In this document: positions 37,152 to 47,956 of the stretch, one piece after another | Position numbering within the stretch: position 1 is the first letter of the stretch | How the letters are laid out: every line of letters begins with the position of its first letter | DNA from: Vreelandella maris | GTDB lineage: Bacteria > Pseudomonadota > Gammaproteobacteria > Pseudomonadales > Halomonadaceae | Length of the DNA stretch: 64,000 nt | NCBI RefSeq assembly: GCF_013371085.1 | Contig: NZ_JABWCV010000002.1 | Coordinates: 213,887-277,886 of the forward strand | Direction: 5' to 3' | Notes under the pieces: model-generated | What the model was told of the DNA's origin: nothing | The model's input: the letters and a program-made list of their open reading frames with translations, nothing else | Database searches by the model: none | Translations under genes and position numbers: made by a program

Positions 37152-39533
37152 TTAGCCGCGCAGCTCCGCATCCAGCTTGACACGCACTTGTGTCACAATT
37201 GAATCGACCAACTGGTTGATTTCTTCGTCGTTTAGCGTGCGCGATGGATGCTGCCAGGTCAAGCCCAGCGCAATACTCTTATGTCCTTCGGCCACGCCTT
37301 TACCTGAATAGACATCGAATAGCTTGATATCCTGCAGATACTCCCCCGCTTGCTGCTTGGCGCAATCGAGCAATGCCTGCACAGGTGTCGACTCATTGAG
37401 TATAAACGCCAAATCACGGCGCACTTCAGGAAAGCGTGACAGCGGCTCAAACGCAGGAACTCGGCCTTGGCTAAGTGCATCTAAGCGCACCTCAAACAAC
37501 ACGGCATCCATTTTTAAGCCCAGCGTTGCTCGCACTTGTGGGTGCAGGGTACCAATCCAGCCTGCAGGCTCACCGTTATGCAACAGCTGAGCACTTTGAC
37601 CAGGATGAAGCGCTGGGTGCTCAGCGGGCTCAAACCGCCAAGCGTCAGCTTCGCCACCCAAGGCGATGACGCTTTCTAGATCACCTTTAAGGTCATAAAA
37701 GTCGACGCGATCTTTAGCGCCACTCCACCCTTCCGCTTCACGCGGGCCACACACTAACGCACCCAGCATCGGCACCTGTGACAAAGCATCCAGCTCACCA
37801 TTAAAGACTAGCCCGGTTTCAAATAAACGCACGCGGGTTTGCTGTCGATTGAGATTATATTCCATGGCGCGAACTAGGCCAGGAAACAAGCTGGCCCGCA
37901 TCACCGACAAATCAGCCGAGATAGGATTAGCAAGCACAGGCGTTACTGCGTCTGGTAACAGCGTCGCTTGCAACTCAGGTGCTACAAAGCTGTAGGTGAT
38001 CGCCTCTTGAAAGCCACGTGCGACCATCTGACGACGCAGCTGCGACTGAGTCAGCTTCGCCTCGTCCGAAGAGCGAAGCGCCAAGCGTGCTGCAGGACGA
38101 CGTACCGGCAAATTATTATAGCCATGGATACGTGCCACCTCTTCGATTAGGTCCTCCTCAATGGCCAAATCAAATCGCCAAGTAGGCGCGGTGACAGCCC
38201 AATCGGCACCCTGGATGCTGACATCAAGCCCCAGACGCTGAAGAATATCGGTCACATCATCGCTATCTAGCGTCTTGGATAGCGCCTGCTCTAAACGGGC
38301 ACTGCGCAATAAGATTGAGCGCTCTTCGGGCATATGCTTAACGCTTAGCGCTTCAACAACAGGCCCGGCTTGACCACCGCAAATATCAATGAGCAACTGT
38401 GTAGCCCGCTCGACGGCAATGGGCGTTAACTGTGGATCAACTCCACGCTCAAAACGGTGCGATGCATCAGTATGCAGACCGTAAGAACGCGCTTGGCCAG
38501 CAATAGCAAGCGGCGTAAAGAACGCAGATTCAAGGAAAATAGTCTGGGTGTTTTCGTTAACGCCTGAGTTTTCACCACCCATGACGCCTGCCATCGCTAG
38601 CGGGCCGGAATGGTCGGCAATGACCAGCGTTTCAGGGCGTAGCGACACCTCATGACCATCAAGTAGCGTTAAACGCTCACCCGGCGTGGCCATGCGAATA
38701 ACCATGCCACCCTGAAGATTATCGCGGTCAAAAGCATGTAGCGGCTGGCCCAACTCAAGCATCACGTAGTTAGTGACATCTACGACAGGATCAATAGAAC
38801 GTACGCCGCTACGACGCAGCCGCTCAACCATCCATAGAGGCGTCTCAGCCTTAACATTGACACCTTTAATAATCCGGCCCATATAGCGAGGGCATTGCTC
38901 TGGCGCCTCGACACTAACCGCAAAGCTATCGTCAATCTCAGTGGACACCGACGCTATTGCAGGACCGCTCACCGCCAGCCGATTAAGCACTCCCACTTCA
39001 CGCGACAACCCTTTAATGCTTAAGCAATCACCACGATTGGGCGTCAGGTCAACCTCAATGGTCATGTCATTCAGGTGCATGAATTCTCTAAAATCAGCAC
39101 CCACTGGAGCGACTGCCGACAACACCAGAATGCCTGGTGACGTCTCTTCTTCAAGCCCCAATTCAGATGCCGAACAAATCATACCCCGTGACTCAACGCC
39201 ACGCAGTTTAGCTTTTTTGATTTTAAAGTCGCCCGGCAAGACACCGCCCACCTGGGCAAAGGGTACTTTCTGGCCAACATCGACATTAGGCGCCCCGCAG
39301 ACAACCTGGACAGGCTCACCACTGCCATCATCAACGGTACACACATTGAGCTTATCTGCGCCAGGGTGCTTCTCTTTACTCAGCACCTCTGCCACCACCA
39401 CTCCACTGAATTCGGCAGCAACTGCCTCAATAGCGTCTACTTCCAAGCCCGCCATGGTGATTTGGTCGGCCATGGCCTGTGTATCAAGCTGCGGCGAAAC
39501 CCATTCACGCAACCACTGTTCTGAAAATTTCAT
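37152..39533 (-). CDS. pheT: phenylalanyl-tRNA synthetase beta subunit
   Basis: A 793-residue PheT. N-terminal tRNA-binding (EMAP-II-like) domain with VVCGAPNVDVGQKVPFAQVG, B3/B4 editing domain (DLTPNRGDCLSIKGLSREVG, DVTNYVMLELGQPLHAFD), B5 domain, and the C-terminal FDX-ACB anticodon domain (FEPLSRFPEVRRDLAFIL). Lies 26 bases after pheS. A 295-codon frame antisense to its 5' part at 38941-39828 is a shadow. Confidence 0.97.
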   Translation of the reverse strand: MKFSEQWLREWVSPQLDTQAMADQITMAGLEVDAIEAVAAEFSGVVVAEVLSKEKHPGADKLNVCTVDDGSGEPVQVVCGAPNVDVGQKVPFAQVGGVLPGDFKIKKAKLRGVESRGMICSASELGLEEETSPGILVLSAVAPVGADFREFMHLNDMTIEVDLTPNRGDCLSIKGLSREVGVLNRLAVSGPAIASVSTEIDDSFAVSVEAPEQCPRYMGRIIKGVNVKAETPLWMVERLRRSGVRSIDPVVDVTNYVMLELGQPLHAFDRDNLQGGMVIRMATPGERLTLLDGHEVSLRPETLVIADHSGPLAMAGVMGGENSGVNENTQTIFLESAFFTPLAIAGQARSYGLHTDASHRFERGVDPQLTPIAVERATQLLIDICGGQAGPVVEALSVKHMPEERSILLRSARLEQALSKTLDSDDVTDILQRLGLDVSIQGADWAVTAPTWRFDLAIEEDLIEEVARIHGYNNLPVRRPAARLALRSSDEAKLTQSQLRRQMVARGFQEAITYSFVAPELQATLLPDAVTPVLANPISADLSVMRASLFPGLVRAMEYNLNRQQTRVRLFETGLVFNGELDALSQVPMLGALVCGPREAEGWSGAKDRVDFYDLKGDLESVIALGGEADAWRFEPAEHPALHPGQSAQLLHNGEPAGWIGTLHPQVRATLGLKMDAVLFEVRLDALSQGRVPAFEPLSRFPEVRRDLAFILNESTPVQALLDCAKQQAGEYLQDIKLFDVYSGKGVAEGHKSIALGLTWQHPSRTLNDEEINQLVDSIVTQVRVKLDAELRG

Positions 39534-39559
39534 CGTTGATCCTGTATTCGGCGGCGGTC

Positions 39560-40594
<1,035 letters not shown>

Positions 40595-40641
40595 TTAAGC
40601 GGTGTCCACCCCTAAGGATGGCGTGGCACGTTGAAGGTGAC

Positions 40642-40676
40642 AAAAAAACAGGGGAAGAGCGGCTGCTCTTCCCCTG
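40642..40676 (-). terminator. terminator or attenuator between rplT and pheS
   Basis: Perfect 12-bp stem CAGGGGAAGAGC / GCTCTTCCCCTG with a GGCT loop, followed on the minus strand by seven T. It lies in the 160-base gap where enteric bacteria attenuate pheST. No Phe-rich leader peptide was found before it. Confidence 0.85.
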
Positions 40677-40738
40677 GATGGGTCACTCTGAAATGACCTC
40701 AGGTACATTGCATGGGCAATCACCCAATGCAAACTACC

Positions 40739-41092
40739 TTATTGGGCAGCCTTGGCCTTTTCCACGATGGCAGCAAATGCAGCCTTCTCGTGTACTGCCA
40801 AATCGGCCAATACTTTACGGTCGATTTCAATACCGGCTTTCTTGAGGCCACCAACAAAACGGCTGTAAGACATGCCGTTGACGCGTGCACCAGCGTTGAT
40901 ACGCTGAATCCATAGCGCACGGAACTGGCGCTTACGGTTGCGACGGTCACGATAAGCATACTGACCAGCTTTGATAACGGCTTGCTTGGCAACGCGGAAA
41001 ACGCGTGAACGGGCACCGTAGTAACCTTTAGCAAGCTTCAATACTTTTTTATGGCGACGACGCGCTACTACGCCACGTTTAACTCGAGTCAT
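40739..41092 (-). CDS. rplT: 50S ribosomal protein L20
   Basis: A 117-residue L20 starting [20 protein letters not shown], with the signature [20 protein letters not shown]. In E. coli, L20 represses its own operon (rpmI-rplT). GGAG precedes the ATG. Downstream gene of infC-rpmI-rplT. Confidence 0.98.
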   Translation of the reverse strand: MTRVKRGVVARRRHKKVLKLAKGYYGARSRVFRVAKQAVIKAGQYAYRDRRNRKRQFRALWIQRINAGARVNGMSYSRFVGGLKKAGIEIDRKVLADLAVHEKAAFAAIVEKAKAAQ

Positions 41093-41156
41093 AACACACT
41101 CCTGACTTTAAGGCTGAGGCGAAAAAATTTTGCACTCAGAAAAACGAAAACCCGAC

Positions 41157-41351
41157 TTATAGATTCGGCAGCATACGCTGGATAAGCGCTTTATCAGACG
41201 CATGGATTTGCTTCATTCCACGCAGTTGACGCTTACGCTTGGTCGTTTTCTTGGTCAAGATGTGGCTACGGTGAGACTGCTTGTGCTTAAAGCCATTAGC
41301 AGTCTTCTTGAAGCGCTTGGCAGCGCCGCTGTTGCTTTTGATTTTCGGCAT
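41157..41351 (-). CDS. rpmI: 50S ribosomal protein L35
   Basis: A 64-residue L35 with [20 protein letters not shown] and the [20 protein letters not shown] block. GGAG lies upstream. It stands 65 bases ahead of rplT and 82 bases after infC. Confidence 0.98.
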   Translation of the reverse strand: MPKIKSNSGAAKRFKKTANGFKHKQSHRSHILTKKTTKRKRQLRGMKQIHASDKALIQRMLPNL

Positions 41352-41433
41352 GAGGAAAACTCCGCTCGATATTTTTTAGAAAACCCAGGGCCGACCACCT
41401 GTTTAACGGTGGTCCGTTGACATCGCCGTTGGA

Positions 41434-41973
41434 TCACTTCTTTTTCGGGGCAATAATCATGATCATCTGGCGCCCTTCCATTTTCGGGAAAGACTCTACC
41501 GCTCCGATCTCTTCCAGGTCTGCCGCAATCCTTTCCATCAGCTTACGACCGATGTCCTGGTGCGCCATTTCACGACCACGGAAGCGCAGTGTGACTTTGC
41601 CCTTGTCACCACCTTCCAAAAAGCGCGTCAGGTTTTTAAGCTTGACCTGATAATCGCCTTCGTCGGTGCCAGGACGGAATTTAACTTCCTTAACCTGGAT
41701 TTGCTTCTGCTTCTTCTTTTGAGCCGCTTTCTGCTTCTTGGTCTCAAAAACGAACTTGCCGTAATCCATAATCTTACAGACAATGGGATCGGCATTCGAA
41801 ATTTGCACGAGATCTAAGCTTTCTGATTCAGCACGCTCTAGCGCTTCGGTGGTGGGCACAACGCCCAACTGCTCACCGTCGCTACCAATAAGACGTACTT
41901 CTTCTTCGACAATTCGCTCGTTCATTGGTGGGCGTTTATCTGCTGGACGCCCTCGCTGGTTGCTTCTCTTGAT
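41434..41973 (-). CDS. infC: translation initiation factor IF-3, AUC start
   Basis: A 179-residue IF-3. Signature regions are [56 protein letters not shown] and [13 protein letters not shown]. The first ATG in frame (41925) gives only 163 residues, has no Shine-Dalgarno and lies inside the conserved P-I-N-E-N-like segment. Reading further upstream gives [16 protein letters not shown] before it, and an ATC at 41971-41973 has AAGGAG 8 bases ahead (41982-41987), overlapping the thrS stop. This matches the rare-start (AUU-type) autoregulation known for infC in other bacteria. The ATC start is inference, but strong. Confidence 0.93.
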   Translation of the reverse strand: MKRSNQRGRPADKRPPMNERIVEEEVRLIGSDGEQLGVVPTTEALERAESESLDLVQISNADPIVCKIMDYGKFVFETKKQKAAQKKKQKQIQVKEVKFRPGTDEGDYQVKLKNLTRFLEGGDKGKVTLRFRGREMAHQDIGRKLMERIAADLEEIGAVESFPKMEGRQMIMIIAPKKK

Positions 41974-41985
41974 CGTTCCGTCTCC

Positions 41986-43908
41986 TTAGGCAATTGACGA
42001 TGTCGCCAGGGCTGCTCTCTCGGCAGTATGGCGTTCAATAAATTCATCGACCGTCATTGTACCGAGGTTTTCGCCGCTGCGTGTTCGCACGGCCACTGAG
42101 TCAGCTTCGACTTCCTTATCTCCTACCACAAGGAGATAGGGAACTTTCTGTAACGTATGCTCACGGATTTTAAAGCCGATCTTCTCGTTCCTCAAGTCCG
42201 CTTTAACACGTAAGCCACTTTTTTGCAGACGGCTCTCCAAATCAAGCGCATATTCACGCTGTGAATCGGTAATAGTCATGACAACTGCCTGCTGTGGCGC
42301 AAGCCATAATGGCATAGCGCCTGCATAATGTTCAATCAAGATGCCAATGAAACGCTCCATAGAGCCAACGATAGCACGATGCAACATCACTGGCGGCTTC
42401 CGATGCCCCTCTTCAGTCACATATTGAGCACCAAGTCGCTCTGGCATCATAAAGTCTACTTGCATAGTACCTACTTGCCACTCGCGTCCCAGGCAGTCTT
42501 TCATATGGTATTCAATCTTGGGGCCATAGAACGCGCCTTCGCCAGGAAGTTCCTGCCATTCGACATCGCAAGTTTTTAACGCACTACGTAGTGCATCTTC
42601 TGCCCGATCCCAAACCTCATCACTACCAATGCGTTTTTCGGGGCGAAGAGCAATTTTGATAGCAATATCGTCAAAGCCGAAATCGCTATATACCTTCAAC
42701 GCTTGACGATGAAAGTCAGTTACTTCTGACTCAACTTGAGCTTCGGTACAAAAAACATGACCATCATCTTGAGTAAATGCACGTACGCGCATGATACCGT
42801 GTAAAGCGCCTGAAGGCTCGTTCCGGTGACAACCACCAAACTCACCAAAACGAACGGGGAGTTCGCGATAACTACGTAAGCCAGAATTAAATACCTGAAC
42901 ATGGCCCGGGCAATTCATAGGCTTAAGGGCATACTCACGCTTTTCTGACTCGGTAAAGAACATTCCGTCTGCGTAATTATCCCAGTGCCCTGACTTTTTC
43001 CAAAGCGATACATCCATTATCTGGGGGCAGCGAATTTCTTGGTAGCCACCCTCTTTATAAACGCCTCGCATATATTGTTCGATCTGCTGCCATAGCGCCC
43101 AGCCGTTAGGGTGCCAAAATATCATGCCCGGCGCTTCTTCCTGCATGTGAAAGAGGTCCAGTCGGCGCGCCAATTTACGGTGATCGCGCTTCTCTGCCTC
43201 TTCAAGCCGCTTTACGTAAGCTTTAAGCTGCTTCTTATCGCCCCATGCTGTGCCGTAGATACGCGTAAGCATGGTATTTGCAGCATCGCCACGCCAATAG
43301 GCACCTGCCAACTTAGTGAGCTTGAAAGCTTTTAAGTGGCGGGTGTTAGGCACGTGCGGGCCGCGGCACATGTCGGTGTACTCTTCGTGATGATAAAGCC
43401 TGATGGTCGCATCATCAGGGATATCACGAACAATTTCCTGCTTGTAAGGTTCATCACGATGCAAAAAGGTCAACATTGCTTTGTCGCGATCAACATATTC
43501 GCGAACCACATCGTACTCGCGCTCAATCAATGATTGCATGCGCGCCTCTATCGCCTCCAAGTCTTCCGGCGTGACCGACTGACCGAATTCAATATCGTAA
43601 TAAAAGCCATCTTCAATGACTGGCCCAATCGCCATCTTGGCATCAGGGTACATCTGTTTAACCGCATGACCAATTAGGTGAGCGCAGGAGTGGCGAATTA
43701 TTTCCAATCCCTCAGCGTCACGCGCGGTGATAATAGCGACGCTAGCATCTTGCTCAATTAAATCAGCGGCATCTACCAGCAAACCATCAATCTTCCCAGC
43801 GATACAGGCCTTAGCCAAACCAGGGCCAATGGATTCTGCGAGCTGCATAATGGTTAGCGGTGCTTCAAACGTTTTTTGACTGCCGTCAGGCAGAGTAACA
43901 ATAGGCAT
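41986..43908 (-). CDS. thrS: threonyl-tRNA synthetase
   Basis: A 640-residue class II synthetase. N-terminal TGS domain ([20 protein letters not shown]), the editing domain with [20 protein letters not shown], and the catalytic core with [43 protein letters not shown] and [10 protein letters not shown] of the anticodon domain. AAGGA lies upstream of the ATG. First gene of the translation block; its stop overlaps the infC ribosome site. 43909-44138 upstream holds the ompA-type gene's terminator and should hold the thrS promoter. Confidence 0.98.
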   Translation of the reverse strand: MPIVTLPDGSQKTFEAPLTIMQLAESIGPGLAKACIAGKIDGLLVDAADLIEQDASVAIITARDAEGLEIIRHSCAHLIGHAVKQMYPDAKMAIGPVIEDGFYYDIEFGQSVTPEDLEAIEARMQSLIEREYDVVREYVDRDKAMLTFLHRDEPYKQEIVRDIPDDATIRLYHHEEYTDMCRGPHVPNTRHLKAFKLTKLAGAYWRGDAANTMLTRIYGTAWGDKKQLKAYVKRLEEAEKRDHRKLARRLDLFHMQEEAPGMIFWHPNGWALWQQIEQYMRGVYKEGGYQEIRCPQIMDVSLWKKSGHWDNYADGMFFTESEKREYALKPMNCPGHVQVFNSGLRSYRELPVRFGEFGGCHRNEPSGALHGIMRVRAFTQDDGHVFCTEAQVESEVTDFHRQALKVYSDFGFDDIAIKIALRPEKRIGSDEVWDRAEDALRSALKTCDVEWQELPGEGAFYGPKIEYHMKDCLGREWQVGTMQVDFMMPERLGAQYVTEEGHRKPPVMLHRAIVGSMERFIGILIEHYAGAMPLWLAPQQAVVMTITDSQREYALDLESRLQKSGLRVKADLRNEKIGFKIREHTLQKVPYLLVVGDKEVEADSVAVRTRSGENLGTMTVDEFIERHTAERAALATSSIA

Positions 43909-44048
43909 TCATGTTCCTTGAGCGCAGTGGTGATCCATACCAAGGATCACATTTCGCTATCAATGGTCTTGGAGGGTGCAAAAGATAGTGCAAAAGCCCC
44001 ACTAAAAACAGCGACAAGATTAGCAGACTTACCTACCGCTTAAAATAA

Positions 44049-44074
44049 AAACGGAAGGCATTGGCCTCCCGTTT
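44049..44074 (-). terminator. terminator of the OmpA-type lipoprotein gene
   Basis: AAACGG and AGGC pair with CCGTTT and GCCT around an ATTG loop with one mismatch; T-rich sequence (TTTATTTTAAG) follows on the minus strand. Confidence 0.8.
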
Positions 44075-44138
44075 CTGTACCTGTGGCTTGCAGTTAACCG
44101 TTTATAAGTCCTCTACAAGCCTCAGAAGCTAAACAAAC

Positions 44139-45020
44139 TTAGTTCCACTCATCCAGTTCAACGCGACGGTTCTGGAAGCGACCTTCTTCAGTCTCGTTAG
44201 ACGCGATCGGCTGCTCTTCACCGTAACCTACTGCACGCATACGGTTAGCTTCTACGCCACGGCTCGCCAAGTAGTTAGCAACAGATTGCGCACGCTCTTG
44301 TGACAAGTTTTTATTGTACTCGTCAGAACCGCGTGAATCAGTGTGGCCTTCGATGCTTACGCGAACATCAGGATTGCTGACCAAGCGCTCAGCAACACCG
44401 TTCAGTACATTCTGAGCGTTAGAGGTTAACTGAGCAGAATCAAATTCGAAGTTAACATCTTGCAGAACGACGCTATCCGGGCAACCCAGTGCGTTAACTT
44501 CTACGCCTGCAGGGGTGTTCGGACACTGATCACGGTAATCCGGAACACCGTCGTTGTCGGAGTCAAGCGGGCAACCGTTAGCGTTAACTTCAACGCCAGC
44601 AGGAGTACCTGGGCACTGATCACGATAATCAGGCACGCCGTCACCGTCAGAATCTAGCGGGCAACCTTCAGCGTCAACAGCAACACCAGCAGGCACTTCG
44701 CCATAACTCGGGCATTGCGGTGCAACCGGCTCAGGAGTACGGTCAGCACATAACAAACCGCCGATAGCAGCACCGGCAACAGCACCAGTGGCAGTACCGC
44801 TCTCTTCATCAGAACTGCTGCTGGTAGCATAGCCAATGCTGCCACCGATCACACTGCCAGCCAAACCACACACTGCAGGGTGCTGGTACCAGCTGCGGTC
44901 GCTGCTAGCACTTGCTTGGCCGGAAGCTTGGCCGGAAGACTGTGAGGCCGAGCTGGCGCAGCCAGAAAGACCGACTACCAGTGCGGAACCGATTAGCAAT
45001 CCAGTCGTTGATTTTTTCAT
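44139..45020 (-). CDS. OmpA-family outer-membrane lipoprotein with thrombospondin type-3 repeats
   Basis: A 293-residue protein. Lipoprotein signal with lipobox LSGC (acylated Cys21), a Gly/Ala-rich glycine-zipper-like stretch (about residues 53-90), two 30-residue calcium-type repeats with LDSDGDGVPDYRDQCP and LDSDNDGVPDYRDQCP (119-178), and an OmpA/Pal peptidoglycan-binding domain (186-293) with GHTDSRGSDEYNKNLSQERA. It should tether the outer membrane to peptidoglycan; the Asp-rich repeats likely bind calcium. AAGGAG before the ATG, monocistronic with its own terminator. Confidence 0.92.
   Translation of the reverse strand: MKKSTTGLLIGSALVVGLSGCASSASQSSGQASGQASASSDRSWYQHPAVCGLAGSVIGGSIGYATSSSSDEESGTATGAVAGAAIGGLLCADRTPEPVAPQCPSYGEVPAGVAVDAEGCPLDSDGDGVPDYRDQCPGTPAGVEVNANGCPLDSDNDGVPDYRDQCPNTPAGVEVNALGCPDSVVLQDVNFEFDSAQLTSNAQNVLNGVAERLVSNPDVRVSIEGHTDSRGSDEYNKNLSQERAQSVANYLASRGVEANRMRAVGYGEEQPIASNETEEGRFQNRRVELDEWN
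44487..44666 (-). repeat. 90-bp tandem duplication coding TSP3 repeats
   Basis: Two successive 90-base units code for nearly identical 30-residue blocks (four amino-acid differences or fewer). A half unit precedes them (QCPSYGEVPAGVAVDAEGC). Such in-frame tandem units can change copy number. Confidence 0.8.
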
Positions 45021-45352
45021 GCAAGACTCCTTCTTGATCCAATGCTGAAATGGTCATAAGTGACCAAATCTATCCAATGCTTCTTATTGCGAGAGCATCC
45101 ATTTTTCGCCTGTTCTGTATTAAGCTGAATAACCAAGCCCTCAGTATTTATGATGACATACCCATAACTCAGTACCCAGCCACTACAGAACATTGTGCCT
45201 ATCATTAACGCTTAAGCGCTAGAAGGCAACAATGCCAAGATATCAACTTCTTGCCAATACCGACATCATTCAGCATAGCAAAATTGCCACGATGGGCACT
45301 AAAAATTAGCTTGCTATGCATTTTGGCGGTTAATACCGCTCAAAATTAATAG
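45021..45352. other. 332-base gap between the OmpA-type gene and the DUF2489-type gene
   Basis: No convincing gene. Contents: the AAGGAG ribosome site just before 45020; a direct repeat ATCCAATGCT at 45037-45046 and 45072-45081; and a hairpin after the DUF2489-type gene at 45321-45345 (TTTTG/CAAAA and GCGGT/ACCGC, TAAT loop, one bulge). The promoter of the lipoprotein gene must lie here, but no -35/-10 pair could be settled on. Confidence 0.5.
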
Positions 45353-45820
45353 TTAATGCAAAGCACTTTTGCCTTTGGCTCGCCATTTTAATACTGCTTT
45401 AGCAGCTTTCAATACGGCTTCCCGCATGTCATTTTCTGCCATCAACCGTTCTTTGTCTTCCTGCATACGCTCTCGAGCAGTCAACTGCTGCCGGGCGGAA
45501 TGCGTATTCAAATGTTGAGTGCGACGATAGTGCTCGGCAAAAGCCTTAAATTCAGTTCGTTCCGTTAAACTAGGATCGATAATCTCAAGTAGAACCTTAC
45601 AACGCCAAGCCCCCTCCGTGATATCGACCTGCTCCTGAACCAAAGCGCTCGCGACATAATCGAGGTTTTCTAAACTGTTTTGTTGGGCACGAGCATCTTC
45701 ATCGCGCCGATAAGCTTCTCGGCGACTTACCTCTTTGCGCAGCGACCATGCGTAGAAACACAGCCCCACAATGACTGCAATCGCCAAGGCGAGTAATACC
45801 AGCGCTACTGTTGAGTTCAT
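45353..45820 (-). CDS. DUF2489-type membrane-anchored protein
   Basis: A 155-residue protein: one N-terminal membrane segment (TVALVLLALAIAVIVGLCFY) followed by a charged, helical cytoplasmic domain (likely coiled coil, KEVSRREAYRRDEDARAQ). The pattern and the conserved segment LVQEQVDITEGAWRCKVLLE match DUF2489 proteins, of unknown function. ATG 45820 with GAGGAG is chosen over the ATG at 45832, which overlaps that site. Confidence 0.75.
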   Translation of the reverse strand: MNSTVALVLLALAIAVIVGLCFYAWSLRKEVSRREAYRRDEDARAQQNSLENLDYVASALVQEQVDITEGAWRCKVLLEIIDPSLTERTEFKAFAEHYRRTQHLNTHSARQQLTARERMQEDKERLMAENDMREAVLKAAKAVLKWRAKGKSALH

Positions 45821-45943
45821 GAAACTCCTCATTAAGCGAATAAATTGCTTGACGAAAATTGTACACCCTTATACCACTACTCTGCCAATAGCATCTAGGC
45901 TTGCTTCTCCACTTACTGCATACCTGTCCAGTTCGTCTTCGAA

Positions 45944-46861
45944 TCACCAAGCAAGCGCCGCAGCGTAGTGATCAAGTAATAGCGCACCGAAAACGCCTAA
46001 TAAATAGCGAATTGAGAACCAGAAAGCGCCGATAGGTGCGGTAGCATCGTGACCGCGCCAAACCCGCCAGTTCCAAAACATAAAGCGTGCATTCAGACCT
46101 AACACAATGACTAAATAAAGCACTCCACTCATCCCGATCATTACCGGTAATAGAGTAGTTAATACCGTTAGCCAGCCATACAACCATATTTGCAGCCGTG
46201 TAAAAGGAAGACCATGGGTAACAGGCAACATTGGGATGCCTGCCCGTGCATAATCATCACATTTGTGAATCGCTAGTGCCCAAAAGTGCGGCGGCGTCCA
46301 AGCAAAAATAATCAGCATCAGTAACAACGGCTCAGGAGATACTTGCCCCGTAATAGCAACCCAACCTAGCAATGGCGGTGCCGCGCCAGCCACGCCTCCA
46401 ATAACAATATTCTGGGGCGTAGCCCGCTTTAAAAAAGCAGTATAAATCAATGCATAACCGATCAAAGAAGCAAAGGTCAGCGCAGCCGCTAAAACGTTAA
46501 CCTGCCAAGCTAATAGTGTAACACCTGCAACAGAAAGCAAGCACGCCCAAGCCAACGCGATTGTCACGGGTAGCCGTTTACTCGCCACTGGACGACGAGA
46601 AGTCCGCGTCATTACCGCATCCAAATGGCGGTCAATTACATGATTAAAAGCAGCCGCACCACAAGAGGCTAAGCCGATACCGGCCAAACCAATAATTACT
46701 TTTGTCAGTGGTGGTAGGCCTTGGGTTGCCAATGCCATCCCCACGGCAGCACATACCAACATAACAACCACTACTTTAATTTTGCAGAGCCCAAGTAATT
46801 CTCTCCACCCCCACACCATAGAAGGCAGGGCCGAAGGTAGTGTCATTGTTATATTTCGCAT
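45944..46861 (-). CDS. cyoE: protoheme IX farnesyltransferase (heme O synthase)
   Basis: A 305-residue UbiA-type prenyltransferase with seven to nine membrane segments. The first Asp-rich motif is NHVIDRHLDAVMTRTSRRPV and the second region includes WTPPHFWALAIHKCDDYARAGIPMLP. It adds farnesyl to heme B to give heme O, which ctaA then oxidises to heme A for the oxidase. ATG 46861 with AAGGGGAG is chosen; the longer frame runs into ctaA. It is the last gene of the cox cluster in this direction. Confidence 0.94.
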   Translation of the reverse strand: MRNITMTLPSALPSMVWGWRELLGLCKIKVVVVMLVCAAVGMALATQGLPPLTKVIIGLAGIGLASCGAAAFNHVIDRHLDAVMTRTSRRPVASKRLPVTIALAWACLLSVAGVTLLAWQVNVLAAALTFASLIGYALIYTAFLKRATPQNIVIGGVAGAAPPLLGWVAITGQVSPEPLLLMLIIFAWTPPHFWALAIHKCDDYARAGIPMLPVTHGLPFTRLQIWLYGWLTVLTTLLPVMIGMSGVLYLVIVLGLNARFMFWNWRVWRGHDATAPIGAFWFSIRYLLGVFGALLLDHYAAALAW

Positions 46862-46874
46862 GCGCTCCCCTTCT

Positions 46875-47924
46875 TTAGTCAGCAATAACATTGCAATACA
46901 ACGGATTAGAGCCCTTTAAACAAGTGCCAGCCTCGTTGTAACGCCAGCACCACCAAGCCCATACCAAACCAACAGATAGTGCAATGGCACCTGCCGTATG
47001 TAGCAACGCAAGCCATAAAGGCAGCCATAACAATACGTTAGCGATACCCAGAATAGCCTGCAGCATGTATAGAGAAACCACAATTGATAGTGGTTTAGCG
47101 ACATTCTGCCAATGCCGATATCGTAACCAAAGCGCAATCAACCCGACTCCTAACATGAGTGCGCCTAAGCGATGAACAACATGGATAGCAGTGCGTGCAT
47201 CAGCATGTAGCTGCCCATGTAAATAATTAGGGCCAACAGTTTGGGTAAAATGAAAACCCTCGCTTACATCCAACTCAGGCCACCACTGAGCATTACAGGT
47301 AGGGAATCCTTGGCAAGCGATGCCCGCATAGTTGCTAGTCACCCACCCACCCAACGCTAACTGCACCACCAGCAAGCATGCCGCAATACCCCACCAGGCA
47401 TTGGTTCGGCGCGGCTCAGTTGTGGTTTTTTTACGAGCACGACGTAAGCGTAGGTGTACCCAAAAGAACAGTAGCAATACACTCAGCCCACCCAAAAGGT
47501 GGAGAGTGACGACTTGCGGCCAGAGTTGTAGCGTCACCGTGAAAGCACCGAAGGCACCCTGCAATATAATAACTACTAAGAGCGTCAAACTGAGCCGCCA
47601 TGGGTAACCTGAGCGTTGACGCAATGGCCAACCCAGCGCGACAACACTTATTACCACCAGTCCAAGCAGGCTAGCAATGTAGCGATGGGCCATTTCCACC
47701 CACGCTTTAAACGGTTCTAACGGAGCATCAGGATGGCGCAGGGTGGCATGATCGCTACCGGGGACCAGCAGCTTTCCATAGCAACCTGGCCAATCAGGGC
47801 AGCCTAATCCAGCATCGACTAACCGTGTCCATGCACCAACCAGCATTACCACTGCAGTAAACAGGGTACCTATTAACGTTAATCGCACTAACCAGCGTAA
47901 GCGGCGCTCATAGGAATTTGACAT
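46875..47924 (-). CDS. ctaA: heme A synthase (COX15/CtaA family)
   Basis: A 349-residue membrane protein with eight segments in two related halves. Heme-ligand His residues lie in EMAHRYIASLLGL (first half) and AIHVVHRLGALMLGVG (second half); GAWTRLVDAGLGCPDWPGCYG is the first loop. It oxidises the C8 methyl of heme O. AAGGA precedes the ATG; the gene ends 13 bases before cyoE. Confidence 0.94.
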   Translation of the reverse strand: MSNSYERRLRWLVRLTLIGTLFTAVVMLVGAWTRLVDAGLGCPDWPGCYGKLLVPGSDHATLRHPDAPLEPFKAWVEMAHRYIASLLGLVVISVVALGWPLRQRSGYPWRLSLTLLVVIILQGAFGAFTVTLQLWPQVVTLHLLGGLSVLLLFFWVHLRLRRARKKTTTEPRRTNAWWGIAACLLVVQLALGGWVTSNYAGIACQGFPTCNAQWWPELDVSEGFHFTQTVGPNYLHGQLHADARTAIHVVHRLGALMLGVGLIALWLRYRHWQNVAKPLSIVVSLYMLQAILGIANVLLWLPLWLALLHTAGAIALSVGLVWAWWCWRYNEAGTCLKGSNPLYCNVIAD

Positions 47925-47956
47925 GATGCTTCCTTAACAACAGAGATTAGTGCGCT

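Noticed and set aside
40677..40738. Phe-rich leader peptide (pheM-like) before pheS
   Set aside because: Translating the minus strand gives no Phe-rich short frame with a ribosome site.
45017..45205. 62-codon minus-strand frame overlapping the OmpA-type gene start
   Set aside because: No ribosome site and no conserved feature; the sequence is better explained as the leader of the lipoprotein gene.
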